This document shows positions 1-5,669 of a DNA stretch of 5,669 nt, in pieces; within the stretch, counting starts at the first letter, position 1, and each line of letters opens with the position of its first letter. The position numbers and the translations under genes were made by a program. Origin of the DNA: Anaerolineae bacterium. GTDB lineage: Bacteria; Chloroflexota; Anaerolineae; Anaerolineales; Villigracilaceae. The notes beneath the pieces are model-generated. The model was not told the DNA's origin, did no database searches, and saw only the letters and a program-made list of their open reading frames with translations. The stretch is from NCBI GenBank assembly GCA_003524705.1, contig DQGV01000439.1, forward strand, positions 1 through 5,669, in the 5' to 3' direction.

Positions 1-1497
1 ATCATGTGAGAACAAAACCAAATCTGCTAAATAGCCTGCTTTGATTTTTCCTTTTTCATGTTCCATAAATTCTGCGTAGGCGGCATCACAGGTATAACCT
101 AAAATCACTTCTTCTAAAGTCAAATTTTGATTTGGGTTACTTTCATCCCATAATTCACGATTCAAAGCGGCATTGATGTTAATCATCGGGTCAAATGGAG
201 CCACCGTCCAGTCACTGCCGAATGCTAAATGTGCTCCAGCATTTTTGATCGTGCGCCATGCAAAAGACAATGCCCAACGTTGAGCACCAACTCGAAGGGG
301 CCACACATCTGTCCCGTCGTTTTGAAGCGGAGCATGACTCGTTTGCATCGAAGCAATGACTTCCAAATCTTTAAATCTATGCAAATCATCAGGATGAATC
401 ACTTCGATATGCTCGACACGATGACGACTATCACGCTTCCCATTTGATTTTTGAATGGCTTCATAACCATCAAGCGTTCGCCTCACTGCACCATCGCCAC
501 AACAATGGACAAAAATTTGCAGTCCCAATTCATCACAAGTTTTCGCCATGCGCGTGAAATGCTCGAGCGAATAAATGCCATCAGGTTTTGCATTTGGGTT
601 ATCCGCATACGGTTCGAAATTTAAAGCGGTGTACGATTCCCAAACACCATCCATAAAAAATTTTGCCGCGCCGCCACGCACATACTCACCTTGAATTTTT
701 TTCATCTCAACAGCTTCACTTAACATCTCTTCAGTTGTATTGGGTTCAACACTGAAAGGCACATACACGCGCAAAGTCATTTCGTTTGAATCTTCTAACG
801 CGGCATAAGTTAATAAATCTTTCATATCGCCATTCATGTTGTGGATGCTTGTAATTCCACTGGCGTTAATTTTTTGAATCACCATTTTCAATAACTCGCG
901 CTTGCGAGCATCATCAGGCTCAGGGATTAAATCCGCCACTAGACTCATTGCCGTTTCACGCAATTCACCTGTAGCCAAGCCAGTTTCATCGCGGACAATT
1001 TCACCGACGCCACTCGCTTCAATTCCTGACTTCAAAATGCCAGCCATTTCCAATGCTTTTGTATTCGCCCAAGAAGTGTGGCCATCATAAGCATTGATGT
1101 AAATCGGTCTATCGGAAATAATTTTATCTAACTCTTGACGGGTAGAGACAACTCCATATTTGATGCCACGTCCATCAACCCATTCAGTTGTTTTGTTTTT
1201 ATTTGCGTAATCTAAAAGAATTTCTTTTAATTCATTTTTATTCGTGACATCATAAAGCTGTGCACTTCCCGCCCAAATCGAACCTGATAATAGATGAAAA
1301 TGTGAGTCAATAAAGCCTGCGGTTAAGGTTTGACCTTTTGCGTCAATAACTTTTGTATTGCTTTCAGTAAATCGCTTTGCATCTTCATTTGTTCCTACAA
1401 ACTCAATTCGATTTCCTTTGATTGCAACCGCTTCCGCCCAAGGACTTTCTTTGTCACTTGTAAATACTTTTGCATTGAGTATTACTATGTCTGCCAT
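1..1497 (-). CDS. YtcJ-like amidohydrolase (Amidohydro_3 family), C-terminus cut off by window edge
   Basis: The frame reads from ATG at 1497 down to base 1 without a stop, giving 499 residues. The family usually has about 530-560, so only the C-terminal end is missing. Seen in order: an N-terminal beta-sandwich start (ADIVILNAKVFT) and the metal-binding H-x-H at H66/H68 in GFIDSHFHLL. K279 follows in AAKFFMDG, at the family's usual K-x-x-x-DG position. Next come H331 in VHCCGDGAV, H363 in RVEHIEV, Q385/H388 in MQTSHAP, and the metal/catalytic aspartate D429 in FGSDWTVAPFDP. This is the layout of YtcJ and N-substituted formamide deformylase-type enzymes, which hydrolyse C-N bonds of amides; the actual substrate cannot be read from sequence. 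There is no signal peptide, so it is probably cytoplasmic. The start is backed by a Shine-Dalgarno AAGGAA (1509-1504) six bases upstream and a promoter at 1558-1530. Family assignment is firm; substrate is unknown. Confidence 0.93.
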   Translation of the reverse strand, partial: MADIVILNAKVFTSDKESPWAEAVAIKGNRIEFVGTNEDAKRFTESNTKVIDAKGQTLTAGFIDSHFHLLSGSIWAGSAQLYDVTNKNELKEILLDYANKNKTTEWVDGRGIKYGVVSTRQELDKIISDRPIYINAYDGHTSWANTKALEMAGILKSGIEASGVGEIVRDETGLATGELRETAMSLVADLIPEPDDARKRELLKMVIQKINASGITSIHNMNGDMKDLLTYAALEDSNEMTLRVYVPFSVEPNTTEEMLSEAVEMKKIQGEYVRGGAAKFFMDGVWESYTALNFEPYADNPNAKPDGIYSLEHFTRMAKTCDELGLQIFVHCCGDGAVRRTLDGYEAIQKSNGKRDSRHRVEHIEVIHPDDLHRFKDLEVIASMQTSHAPLQNDGTDVWPLRVGAQRWALSFAWRTIKNAGAHLAFGSDWTVAPFDPMININAALNRELWDESNPNQNLTLEEVILGYTCDAAYAEFMEHEKGKIKAGYLADLVLFSHD

Positions 1498-1503
1498 TGA
1501 AGT

Positions 1504-1509
1504 TTCCTT
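1504..1509 (-). promoter_or_regulatory. Ribosome binding site of the amidohydrolase gene
   Basis: AAGGAA on the minus strand ends six bases before the ATG at 1497. The spacing is normal and supports this start codon. Confidence 0.65.
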
Positions 1510-1529
1510 AAGTATGAAAAATTTTGTCA

Positions 1530-1558
1530 ACTATAAATGAAAGCATGTGAGCAGGCAA
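1530..1558 (-). promoter_or_regulatory. Putative sigma-70-type promoter of the amidohydrolase gene
   Basis: On the minus strand, TTGCCT (1558-1553, 4 of 6 matches to TTGACA) and TATAGT (1535-1530, 5 of 6 matches to TATAAT) are separated by exactly 17 bases. A transcript would start near 1523 and have a leader of roughly 26 nt that includes the Shine-Dalgarno site. The -35 box directly abuts the palindrome that begins at 1559. A perfect TTGACA also occurs at 1530-1525, but no suitably spaced -10 box follows it. Confidence 0.55.
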
Positions 1559-1620
1559 GTAGGGACACAGCGTGGTGCTTGAGGTACTAAAGAGTTCCAC
1601 GAAACCCGCTGTGTCCTTAC
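1559..1620. repeat. 62-nt imperfect palindromic intergenic element
   Basis: The outer arms GTAGGGACACAGCG (1559-1572) and CGCTGTGTCCTTAC (1607-1620) form a 14-bp stem with 13 Watson-Crick pairs and one G-T pair (1562/1617). The 34 bases between them keep scattered symmetry around the same centre (between 1589 and 1590), so the whole element looks like a decayed, nearly full-length hairpin. It lies between two divergent genes and is not followed by a T-run, so a terminator role is unlikely. It resembles the dispersed REP or MITE-like palindromes common between genes in Chloroflexota. That resemblance is from memory, and only one copy is in this window. No clear target-site duplication is visible. 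Confidence 0.75.
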
Positions 1621-1644
1621 AATTTCACTCTAAAATCTATCGTT

Positions 1645-1650
1645 TATAAT
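1645..1650 (+). promoter_or_regulatory. Consensus -10 box immediately upstream of mnmA
   Basis: A perfect TATAAT lies two bases before the first possible mnmA ATG (1653). Transcription would be expected to start about 1656-1659, at or next to the second in-frame ATG (1659). The best -35 candidate is TTCACT (1624-1629, 4 of 6), but its 15-base spacer is short. No Shine-Dalgarno sequence precedes either ATG, which fits a leaderless transcript. Confidence 0.5.
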
Positions 1651-1652
1651 GA

Positions 1653-2726
1653 ATGACTATGACCAAGCAAAAAGTTGTCGTCGCCATGTCCGGCGGCGTG
1701 GATTCTTCTGTTGCGGCGGCTTTGCTCAAAGAGCAAGGTTATGATGTGACCGGTATGATGCTCCGCTTGTGGAGTGAGCCGGGCAAGGAAGATACAAATC
1801 GTTGTTGTACACCTGACTCCATGGCGCAAGCTCGTCGTGTAGCAGGGATTTTAGATATTCCATTTTATGTCATTGATGCCAAAGATGTTTTTCGAGAAAC
1901 GGTCGTTGAATATTTTTTAAGTGGCTACGCTCATGGCGAAACGCCAAATCCGTGTTTGGTTTGTAATCAAAAAATTCGTTGGACGTTTTTGCTAAATCAT
2001 GCACTTGCGCTTGGTGCAGAATTTATGGCGACAGGTCATTATGTAAGAATTCGTGATTCAGAAAATGGTCAAAAAGAATTGCTTCGAGCAGTTGACCATT
2101 CCAAAGACCAGTCTTATGTTTTACATGTCTTGAAGCAAGAACAATTGAAACATGCTTTGTTTCCAGTGGGTGATTATCCCAAACCTGAGATCCGCGCCAT
2201 TGCTGATAAGTTTGGTTTACCAACTGCCTCACGGAAAGATTCACAAGATTTATGCTTTTTGGCTGGTGAAGATTATCGTAATTTCTTACAACGCAATGCC
2301 GCAGAGATTCTCACGCCGGGTGAAATTGTCACACCTGATGGAAATGTGATTGGTCAACATAATGGATTGGCAAACTATACAATTGGTCAACGCAAGGGAT
2401 TGAATGTTCAATCCGCGGTGCCGTTGTACGTGATGAACAAAAATGCTTCCAACAATACATTGATAGTTGCTACACAAGAACAACTTGGGATTACTGATTT
2501 AACCGTTCGTGATGTCAACTGGTCAAGTGGGAATGCTCCGCAAGAATCATTTTATGCGGATGTAAAAATTCGTTACACAGCCAAAGAAGTCAAAGCGTGG
2601 GTGACTGTTGAAGAGAATAATCAAGTTTCAATTAAGTTTGACGCGCCTGTACGCGATGCAACGGCTGGTCAAGCCGCAGTGTTTTATCAAGATGATGTTT
2701 TAATCGGTGGTGGAATCATCGTTTAG
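1653..2726 (+). CDS. mnmA: tRNA-specific 2-thiouridylase MnmA
   Basis: MnmA adenylates and then thiolates C2 of uridine 34 in the anticodons of tRNA-Lys, -Glu and -Gln, using sulfur relayed from a cysteine desulfurase; it acts in the cytoplasm. The 357-residue length is normal. Seen: the ATP-pyrophosphatase P-loop SGGVDSS (13-19), the thiolation motif NPCLVCNQKIRW with C101 and C104, ATGHYVR (126-132), KDQSYVL (151-157), the second catalytic cysteine C201 in DSQDLCFL, IGQRKGL (244-250), and the C-terminal beta-barrel ending in GQAAVFY (339-345). C104 and C201 correspond to the E. coli catalytic pair; C101 sits where E. coli has an aspartate, making this a C-x-x-C type enzyme. The start may be ATG 1653 or ATG 1659 (two residues shorter); the -10 box at 1645-1650 favours the latter. 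The gene diverges from the amidohydrolase, and the lipoprotein gene follows after 31 nt. Confidence 0.97.
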   Translation: MTMTKQKVVVAMSGGVDSSVAAALLKEQGYDVTGMMLRLWSEPGKEDTNRCCTPDSMAQARRVAGILDIPFYVIDAKDVFRETVVEYFLSGYAHGETPNPCLVCNQKIRWTFLLNHALALGAEFMATGHYVRIRDSENGQKELLRAVDHSKDQSYVLHVLKQEQLKHALFPVGDYPKPEIRAIADKFGLPTASRKDSQDLCFLAGEDYRNFLQRNAAEILTPGEIVTPDGNVIGQHNGLANYTIGQRKGLNVQSAVPLYVMNKNASNNTLIVATQEQLGITDLTVRDVNWSSGNAPQESFYADVKIRYTAKEVKAWVTVEENNQVSIKFDAPVRDATAGQAAVFYQDDVLIGGGIIV

Positions 2727-2757
2727 TGTTTTGCGTGTAGTCAATTAACTCTCATTT

Positions 2758-3726
2758 ATGAATATCATGTTTTCAAAACTAAAAATATTCATCTTAATAA
2801 GCATAACAACTTTAAGTTGTTCGAAATCATCTATACCTTTAACTGAAACAAACCCTACAGTTGATTTATCTCCAATTCCAAATACTCCTACAGTAATAAT
2901 TCCAATTCCATCAGATGCAGAATCAAAAGAAGTGGCTCTAAACCTGTTAAAAAATAATGGAGATTGTGATTTACCTTGTATATGGGGATTAACACCTGGA
3001 ATTACCACTTCGGTGGAAAGGCAAAAAATATTGGCTTCATATGGTGAATTTTCAGACCCTGATTTTGCGATGTCAGGGTCTGGCTCAGACTTATCGGAAA
3101 ACCCAGGCGGTTTTGGTATTGGACTTACCAAGGAGCAAGTAGAAATCTTTGTAGGTTTAAATTATTATGAAACAGAGAACCATATTGAAATCCTAACTCT
3201 GGTATCAGGTGCACAACAAGACCAAAAATATGTTTATGGAAACATTAGTTATTCAAGCTTATTGGAATATTACACCCTTCCGCAACTACTCACTACTTAT
3301 GGCGTGCCATCTGATGTACTGGTACTCGCTTTTCCTTATAATGTCTTTAGTAAAGCAGATTACGAACCATTTAGCCTTGTGGTGATTTACTCAGACTTAG
3401 GAATAATGGCAGAATACATCTCTCCTACAGAATGGATTGGTGAAATGGTGGAATTACCTACGCCTGGCTTATCAGTTGGTGAAATTGCTCGCGGATGCCC
3501 AAGTCAGAGCCGTATAACTATAAGAACTTGGGATGTGAAAATGAATATTCTGATTAAGAAGATTGCTTCAATTGCGGCTGGTGAAGGAATCAGCGAGACG
3601 GCATATGATTATTTCTTGCCGATTCAAGATGCGACTTTCATGTCAGTAGATGATTTTTATAACACTTTCAAAGAACCAAATAATGAGCAGTGTATTGAAC
3701 TATCTTCTCGTTTTTGGATGCCGTAA
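2758..3726 (+). CDS. Putative lipoprotein of unknown function with C-x-L-P-C-x-W-G motif
   Basis: The 322-residue product starts with a short basic and hydrophobic leader (FSKLKIFILISITT) followed by TTLSC. C21 is the likely lipidated cysteine; threonine at -3 makes the lipobox imperfect. Residues 26-55 form a Pro/Thr/Ile-rich linker with repeated PTV and PIP units, as expected for a spacer next to the membrane. The folded part opens with NGDCDLPCIWGLTPG (67-81), containing C70 and C74 and a conserved-looking tryptophan. A later stretch, LPQLLTTYGVPSDVLV, and two more cysteines (C247, C312) follow, so one or two disulfides are possible. I recognise the NGDC-x-LPC-x-WG block as recurring in Chloroflexota lipoproteins, but know no function for it. 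No catalytic motif is visible. No clear Shine-Dalgarno precedes ATG 2758; ATG 2767 is an alternative that keeps the leader. Codon use differs from the neighbours: ten ATA codons here against one in mnmA. Confidence 0.85.
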   Translation: MNIMFSKLKIFILISITTLSCSKSSIPLTETNPTVDLSPIPNTPTVIIPIPSDAESKEVALNLLKNNGDCDLPCIWGLTPGITTSVERQKILASYGEFSDPDFAMSGSGSDLSENPGGFGIGLTKEQVEIFVGLNYYETENHIEILTLVSGAQQDQKYVYGNISYSSLLEYYTLPQLLTTYGVPSDVLVLAFPYNVFSKADYEPFSLVVIYSDLGIMAEYISPTEWIGEMVELPTPGLSVGEIARGCPSQSRITIRTWDVKMNILIKKIASIAAGEGISETAYDYFLPIQDATFMSVDDFYNTFKEPNNEQCIELSSRFWMP

Positions 3727-3761
3727 GTGAAGAGATATTCTTTTACTGTATACTATAGATA

Positions 3762-3767
3762 TATAAA
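3762..3767 (+). promoter_or_regulatory. Weak candidate -10 box before the S9 peptidase gene
   Basis: The 65-nt gap between the lipoprotein and the peptidase gene is very AT-rich and holds several TATA-like hexamers; TATAAA (3762-3767) is the best placed. It would start a transcript near 3774, ahead of the GGAG at 3783. No good -35 box is found at 16-18 bases (nearest TTTACT, 3742-3747, 14-base spacer). Read-through from upstream is an equal possibility. Confidence 0.25.
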
Positions 3768-3782
3768 CTGTTGTCTTAAAAC

Positions 3783-3786
3783 GGAG
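3783..3786 (+). promoter_or_regulatory. Ribosome binding site of the S9 peptidase gene
   Basis: GGAG ends five bases before the ATG at 3792. An in-frame TAA at 3777-3779 excludes any start farther upstream, so the start codon is well supported. Confidence 0.65.
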
Positions 3787-3791
3787 TCAAA

Positions 3792-5669
3792 ATGACCTAT
3801 CGAATTGAATCACTCATGTCTGCTCGTTTGTTTGTTGTGCCACAATATGCCGAAGAACGAATTTATTTTCTAAGCAATCTGACAGGGCATTTGAGTTTGT
3901 ATGCTATGTTTTATGGTGGCAGTGTGCCAGAGCCATTGTTGCCGCCCAATATTGCTTTGCAAAATCCGCATCTCATTGGTGGACATTCTTTTTATGTCTT
4001 TCCAAAGTTAAATAAAATTTTGGTGATGATTGATAAAGACGGTGATGAAAATTATCAACCCAATTTAATTTCTTTAGACGGTGGTTTCCCTGAACCTGCT
4101 TTCAATAATTTTTTTGAAAAATATCGTGTGCATCTTGGCGAATGTGACCGCGAAAAAGGTCTCGTCTATTTGCAAGCTGAACGCCGCGATAAGCCCATGC
4201 AAGAAACGTATCTTGGTGATTTGAAAACTGGTAAGTTAACTAAAATTGCCGAGAGTGAATGGGGCTATGGTGTTGCGGCACACTCTAAAAATCACAAACA
4301 ACTTTTAATTGGAACAGGTTATTCAGTCGGTGATTCTGTTTTTTATTTATGGTCAAATGGCAAAATGAATTTGCTATATGGCAAACCAATTGAAAATCGC
4401 AAACAAGGTGAGCAAGTTCCATTGAATGGTTTGGGTGCTGGCGTATTTTCTCCAAGCGAAAAAGGTGCCATTGTCACCACTTCTATTTTTGCAGATACGT
4501 ATAGTTTGGGTTATATCAATTTCAAAAAGCCTGGCGAACTTTTGCCTGTTCAATTGAAAGGCATTGTTCATAAAGGCATGGGTGAAATGGAAAATGTTGT
4601 TCATCTAAAAGATAATCGCTATCTCGTCACGTTCAACATTGATGGTTGTTCTTGGGCTTATGAAGGCATCTTTGATGAAAAGAAATTAACCATGAATCTT
4701 AAATATGTTTTGGTCGGTCGAGAACCATTTGATAGCGGCATGATTGAACATCTCGATTACAACCATGTTGAAGATGTGTTCACATTCTCTTTTTCAACTG
4801 CCACATCACCCACGCAAATTTATTCCATTGAAGGCAAAGGCAGAAATGATTTGTCATTGCATACCAACGAAAAGATTTTAGGGATTCCCGACTCGTTGCT
4901 ATCAAAAGGAGAAGATGCTTCATTCGCCTCACACGACGGTCTACGGGTTTCAGCGCGTTTATATTTGCCTTCCCCCAAGCTTGGATTTAAAGGCGCGCGT
5001 CCAGTGGTTTATTACATTCATGGTGGTCCACAAGGTCAAGAACGCCCAGACTTTGCTTGGTTCTCTATGCCTTTGATTCAATTCCTGACATTAAAAGGCT
5101 TCGCAGTCTTTGTTCCAAATGTGCGTGGTTCAACAGGTTATGGACTCTCCTACACCAAACATGTTGACCGTGATTGGGGCGGACAAGACAGACTCGACCA
5201 CGTCCATGCTATGACAAAAGTGTTGCCAAAAGATAAACGATTAGATGTCAAACGTGCCGCAGTTGTTGGTCGTTCTTATGGCGGCTATATGACTTTGATG
5301 TTGGCAGGTATGCATCCCAATTTATGGAAAGCCTCATGCGATATGTTTGGTCCGTATGATTTGCTAACTTTCTTAGACCGTATCCCTGAAACATGGAAGC
5401 CATATTTCAAAATTGCTTTAGGTGACCCATCTAAACCAGAAGAAAAAGATTTCTTGATTCAACGTTCACCAAAATCACACTTACACAATATGTCTGCACC
5501 AATGTTGGTGATTCAAGGACGAAACGACCCGCGTGTGGTCGCGGCTGAATCAGAAGATTTAGTGCGTGAATTACAAGCCAAAGGCAAACCAATTTCATTA
5601 CACATTTTTGAAGATGAAGGACATGATGTTTTGAAATACGAAAATCGTGTCACTTGTTATAACGCGATT
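3792..5669 (+). CDS. S9-family serine peptidase (prolyl oligopeptidase / acylaminoacyl-peptidase type), C-terminus cut off by window edge
   Basis: The frame is open from ATG 3792 to the right edge, 626 residues; S9 enzymes of this type have about 650, so only the last few dozen are missing. Residues 1 to about 370 look like the N-terminal beta-propeller, with blade-like stretches such as YLGDLKTGKLTKIAE and DGDENYQPNLISLDGG. The alpha/beta-hydrolase domain begins near SFASHDGLRVSARLYLP (from 377). It shows the oxyanion motif HGGPQG (410-415), NVRGSTGYG (443-451), nucleophile S495 in GRSYGGYM, D579 in QGRNDPRV and H611 in DEGHDVLKYENR, so the catalytic triad is complete. Such enzymes cleave short peptides, or release N-terminal acyl-amino acids or dipeptides; the precise specificity is not readable. 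There is no signal peptide, suggesting a cytoplasmic role in peptide turnover. It starts 65 nt after the lipoprotein gene, with its own ribosome binding site. Confidence 0.93.
   Translation, partial: MTYRIESLMSARLFVVPQYAEERIYFLSNLTGHLSLYAMFYGGSVPEPLLPPNIALQNPHLIGGHSFYVFPKLNKILVMIDKDGDENYQPNLISLDGGFPEPAFNNFFEKYRVHLGECDREKGLVYLQAERRDKPMQETYLGDLKTGKLTKIAESEWGYGVAAHSKNHKQLLIGTGYSVGDSVFYLWSNGKMNLLYGKPIENRKQGEQVPLNGLGAGVFSPSEKGAIVTTSIFADTYSLGYINFKKPGELLPVQLKGIVHKGMGEMENVVHLKDNRYLVTFNIDGCSWAYEGIFDEKKLTMNLKYVLVGREPFDSGMIEHLDYNHVEDVFTFSFSTATSPTQIYSIEGKGRNDLSLHTNEKILGIPDSLLSKGEDASFASHDGLRVSARLYLPSPKLGFKGARPVVYYIHGGPQGQERPDFAWFSMPLIQFLTLKGFAVFVPNVRGSTGYGLSYTKHVDRDWGGQDRLDHVHAMTKVLPKDKRLDVKRAAVVGRSYGGYMTLMLAGMHPNLWKASCDMFGPYDLLTFLDRIPETWKPYFKIALGDPSKPEEKDFLIQRSPKSHLHNMSAPMLVIQGRNDPRVVAAESEDLVRELQAKGKPISLHIFEDEGHDVLKYENRVTCYNAI

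Noticed and set aside
1525..1530. Perfect TTGACA (minus strand) as the -35 box of the amidohydrolase gene
   Set aside because: A -10 box 16-18 bases downstream would fall on the Shine-Dalgarno site and reads GGAAAC; the TTGCCT/TATAGT pair with a 17-base spacer fits better.
229..1540. Three short plus-strand open frames (229-447, 902-1090, 1358-1540) opposite the amidohydrolase
   Set aside because: The minus strand carries a continuous frame with all the expected amidohydrolase metal-site motifs, so these frames are chance antisense openings.
1559..1620. Palindrome read as a rho-independent terminator
   Set aside because: The flanking genes diverge, so no transcript ends here, and neither arm is followed by a T-run.
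1644..2483. Short open frames in other frames of mnmA (1644-1829, 2023-2244 and 2286-2483 minus; 2152-2349 plus)
   Set aside because: All lie inside the well-supported mnmA frame and show no independent motif or ribosome binding site.
2745..3131. 128-residue open frame on the minus strand across the start of the lipoprotein gene
   Set aside because: It is antisense to a gene with a convincing leader, lipobox and recognisable motif. Its own translation shows no known motif.
4374..4604. 76-residue minus-strand open frame inside the S9 peptidase gene
   Set aside because: It is antisense to a gene whose frame continues to an intact catalytic triad, and it has no recognisable features.
1653..5669. 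mnmA, lipoprotein and S9 peptidase as one functional system
   Set aside because: Spacing allows co-transcription, but there is no shared pathway, substrate or fused domain that would link tRNA thiolation to a surface lipoprotein and a peptidase.
1..5669. CRISPR array, insertion sequence, tRNA or rRNA gene
   Set aside because: No regularly spaced direct repeats, transposase motifs or cloverleaf sequence were found; gaps between genes are too short (155, 31 and 65 nt) to hide larger elements.

Overview
The window looks like a piece of a bacterial chromosome, most likely from the phylum Chloroflexota (class Anaerolineae). The base composition is moderately AT-rich. The lineage guess rests on two things I recognise but cannot search. 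One is the lipoprotein, which carries a C-x-L-P-C-x-W-G-x-T-P-G block that I associate with Anaerolineae. The other is an intergenic palindrome of the GTAGGGACACAGCG type. The flanking enzymes occur widely and do not fix the lineage.

Layout: (1) 1-1497, minus strand: most of a YtcJ-like, metal-dependent amidohydrolase, cut off at its C-terminus by the left edge. (2) 1498-1652: a divergent intergenic region holding a good promoter and Shine-Dalgarno site for the amidohydrolase, a 62-nt imperfect palindrome, and a -10-like box directly in front of mnmA. (3) 1653-2726, plus strand: complete mnmA, the tRNA 2-thiouridylase, of the C-x-x-C variety. (4) 2758-3726, plus strand: a lipoprotein of unknown function whose codon use differs from its neighbours. 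(5) 3792-5669, plus strand: an S9-family (prolyl oligopeptidase-type) serine peptidase, complete through the catalytic triad but cut off by the right edge just after the catalytic histidine.

The three plus-strand genes are closely spaced (31 nt and 65 nt), so some read-through is possible. Nothing in the sequence ties their functions together: tRNA thiolation, an exported lipoprotein and a cytoplasmic peptidase look like ordinary neighbours. No tRNA or rRNA gene, CRISPR array, insertion sequence, phage gene or clear rho-independent terminator was seen. I found no convincing new multi-gene system. The points most worth a second look are the palindrome lying exactly between two divergent promoters, the probable leaderless start of mnmA, and the uncharacterised lipoprotein.
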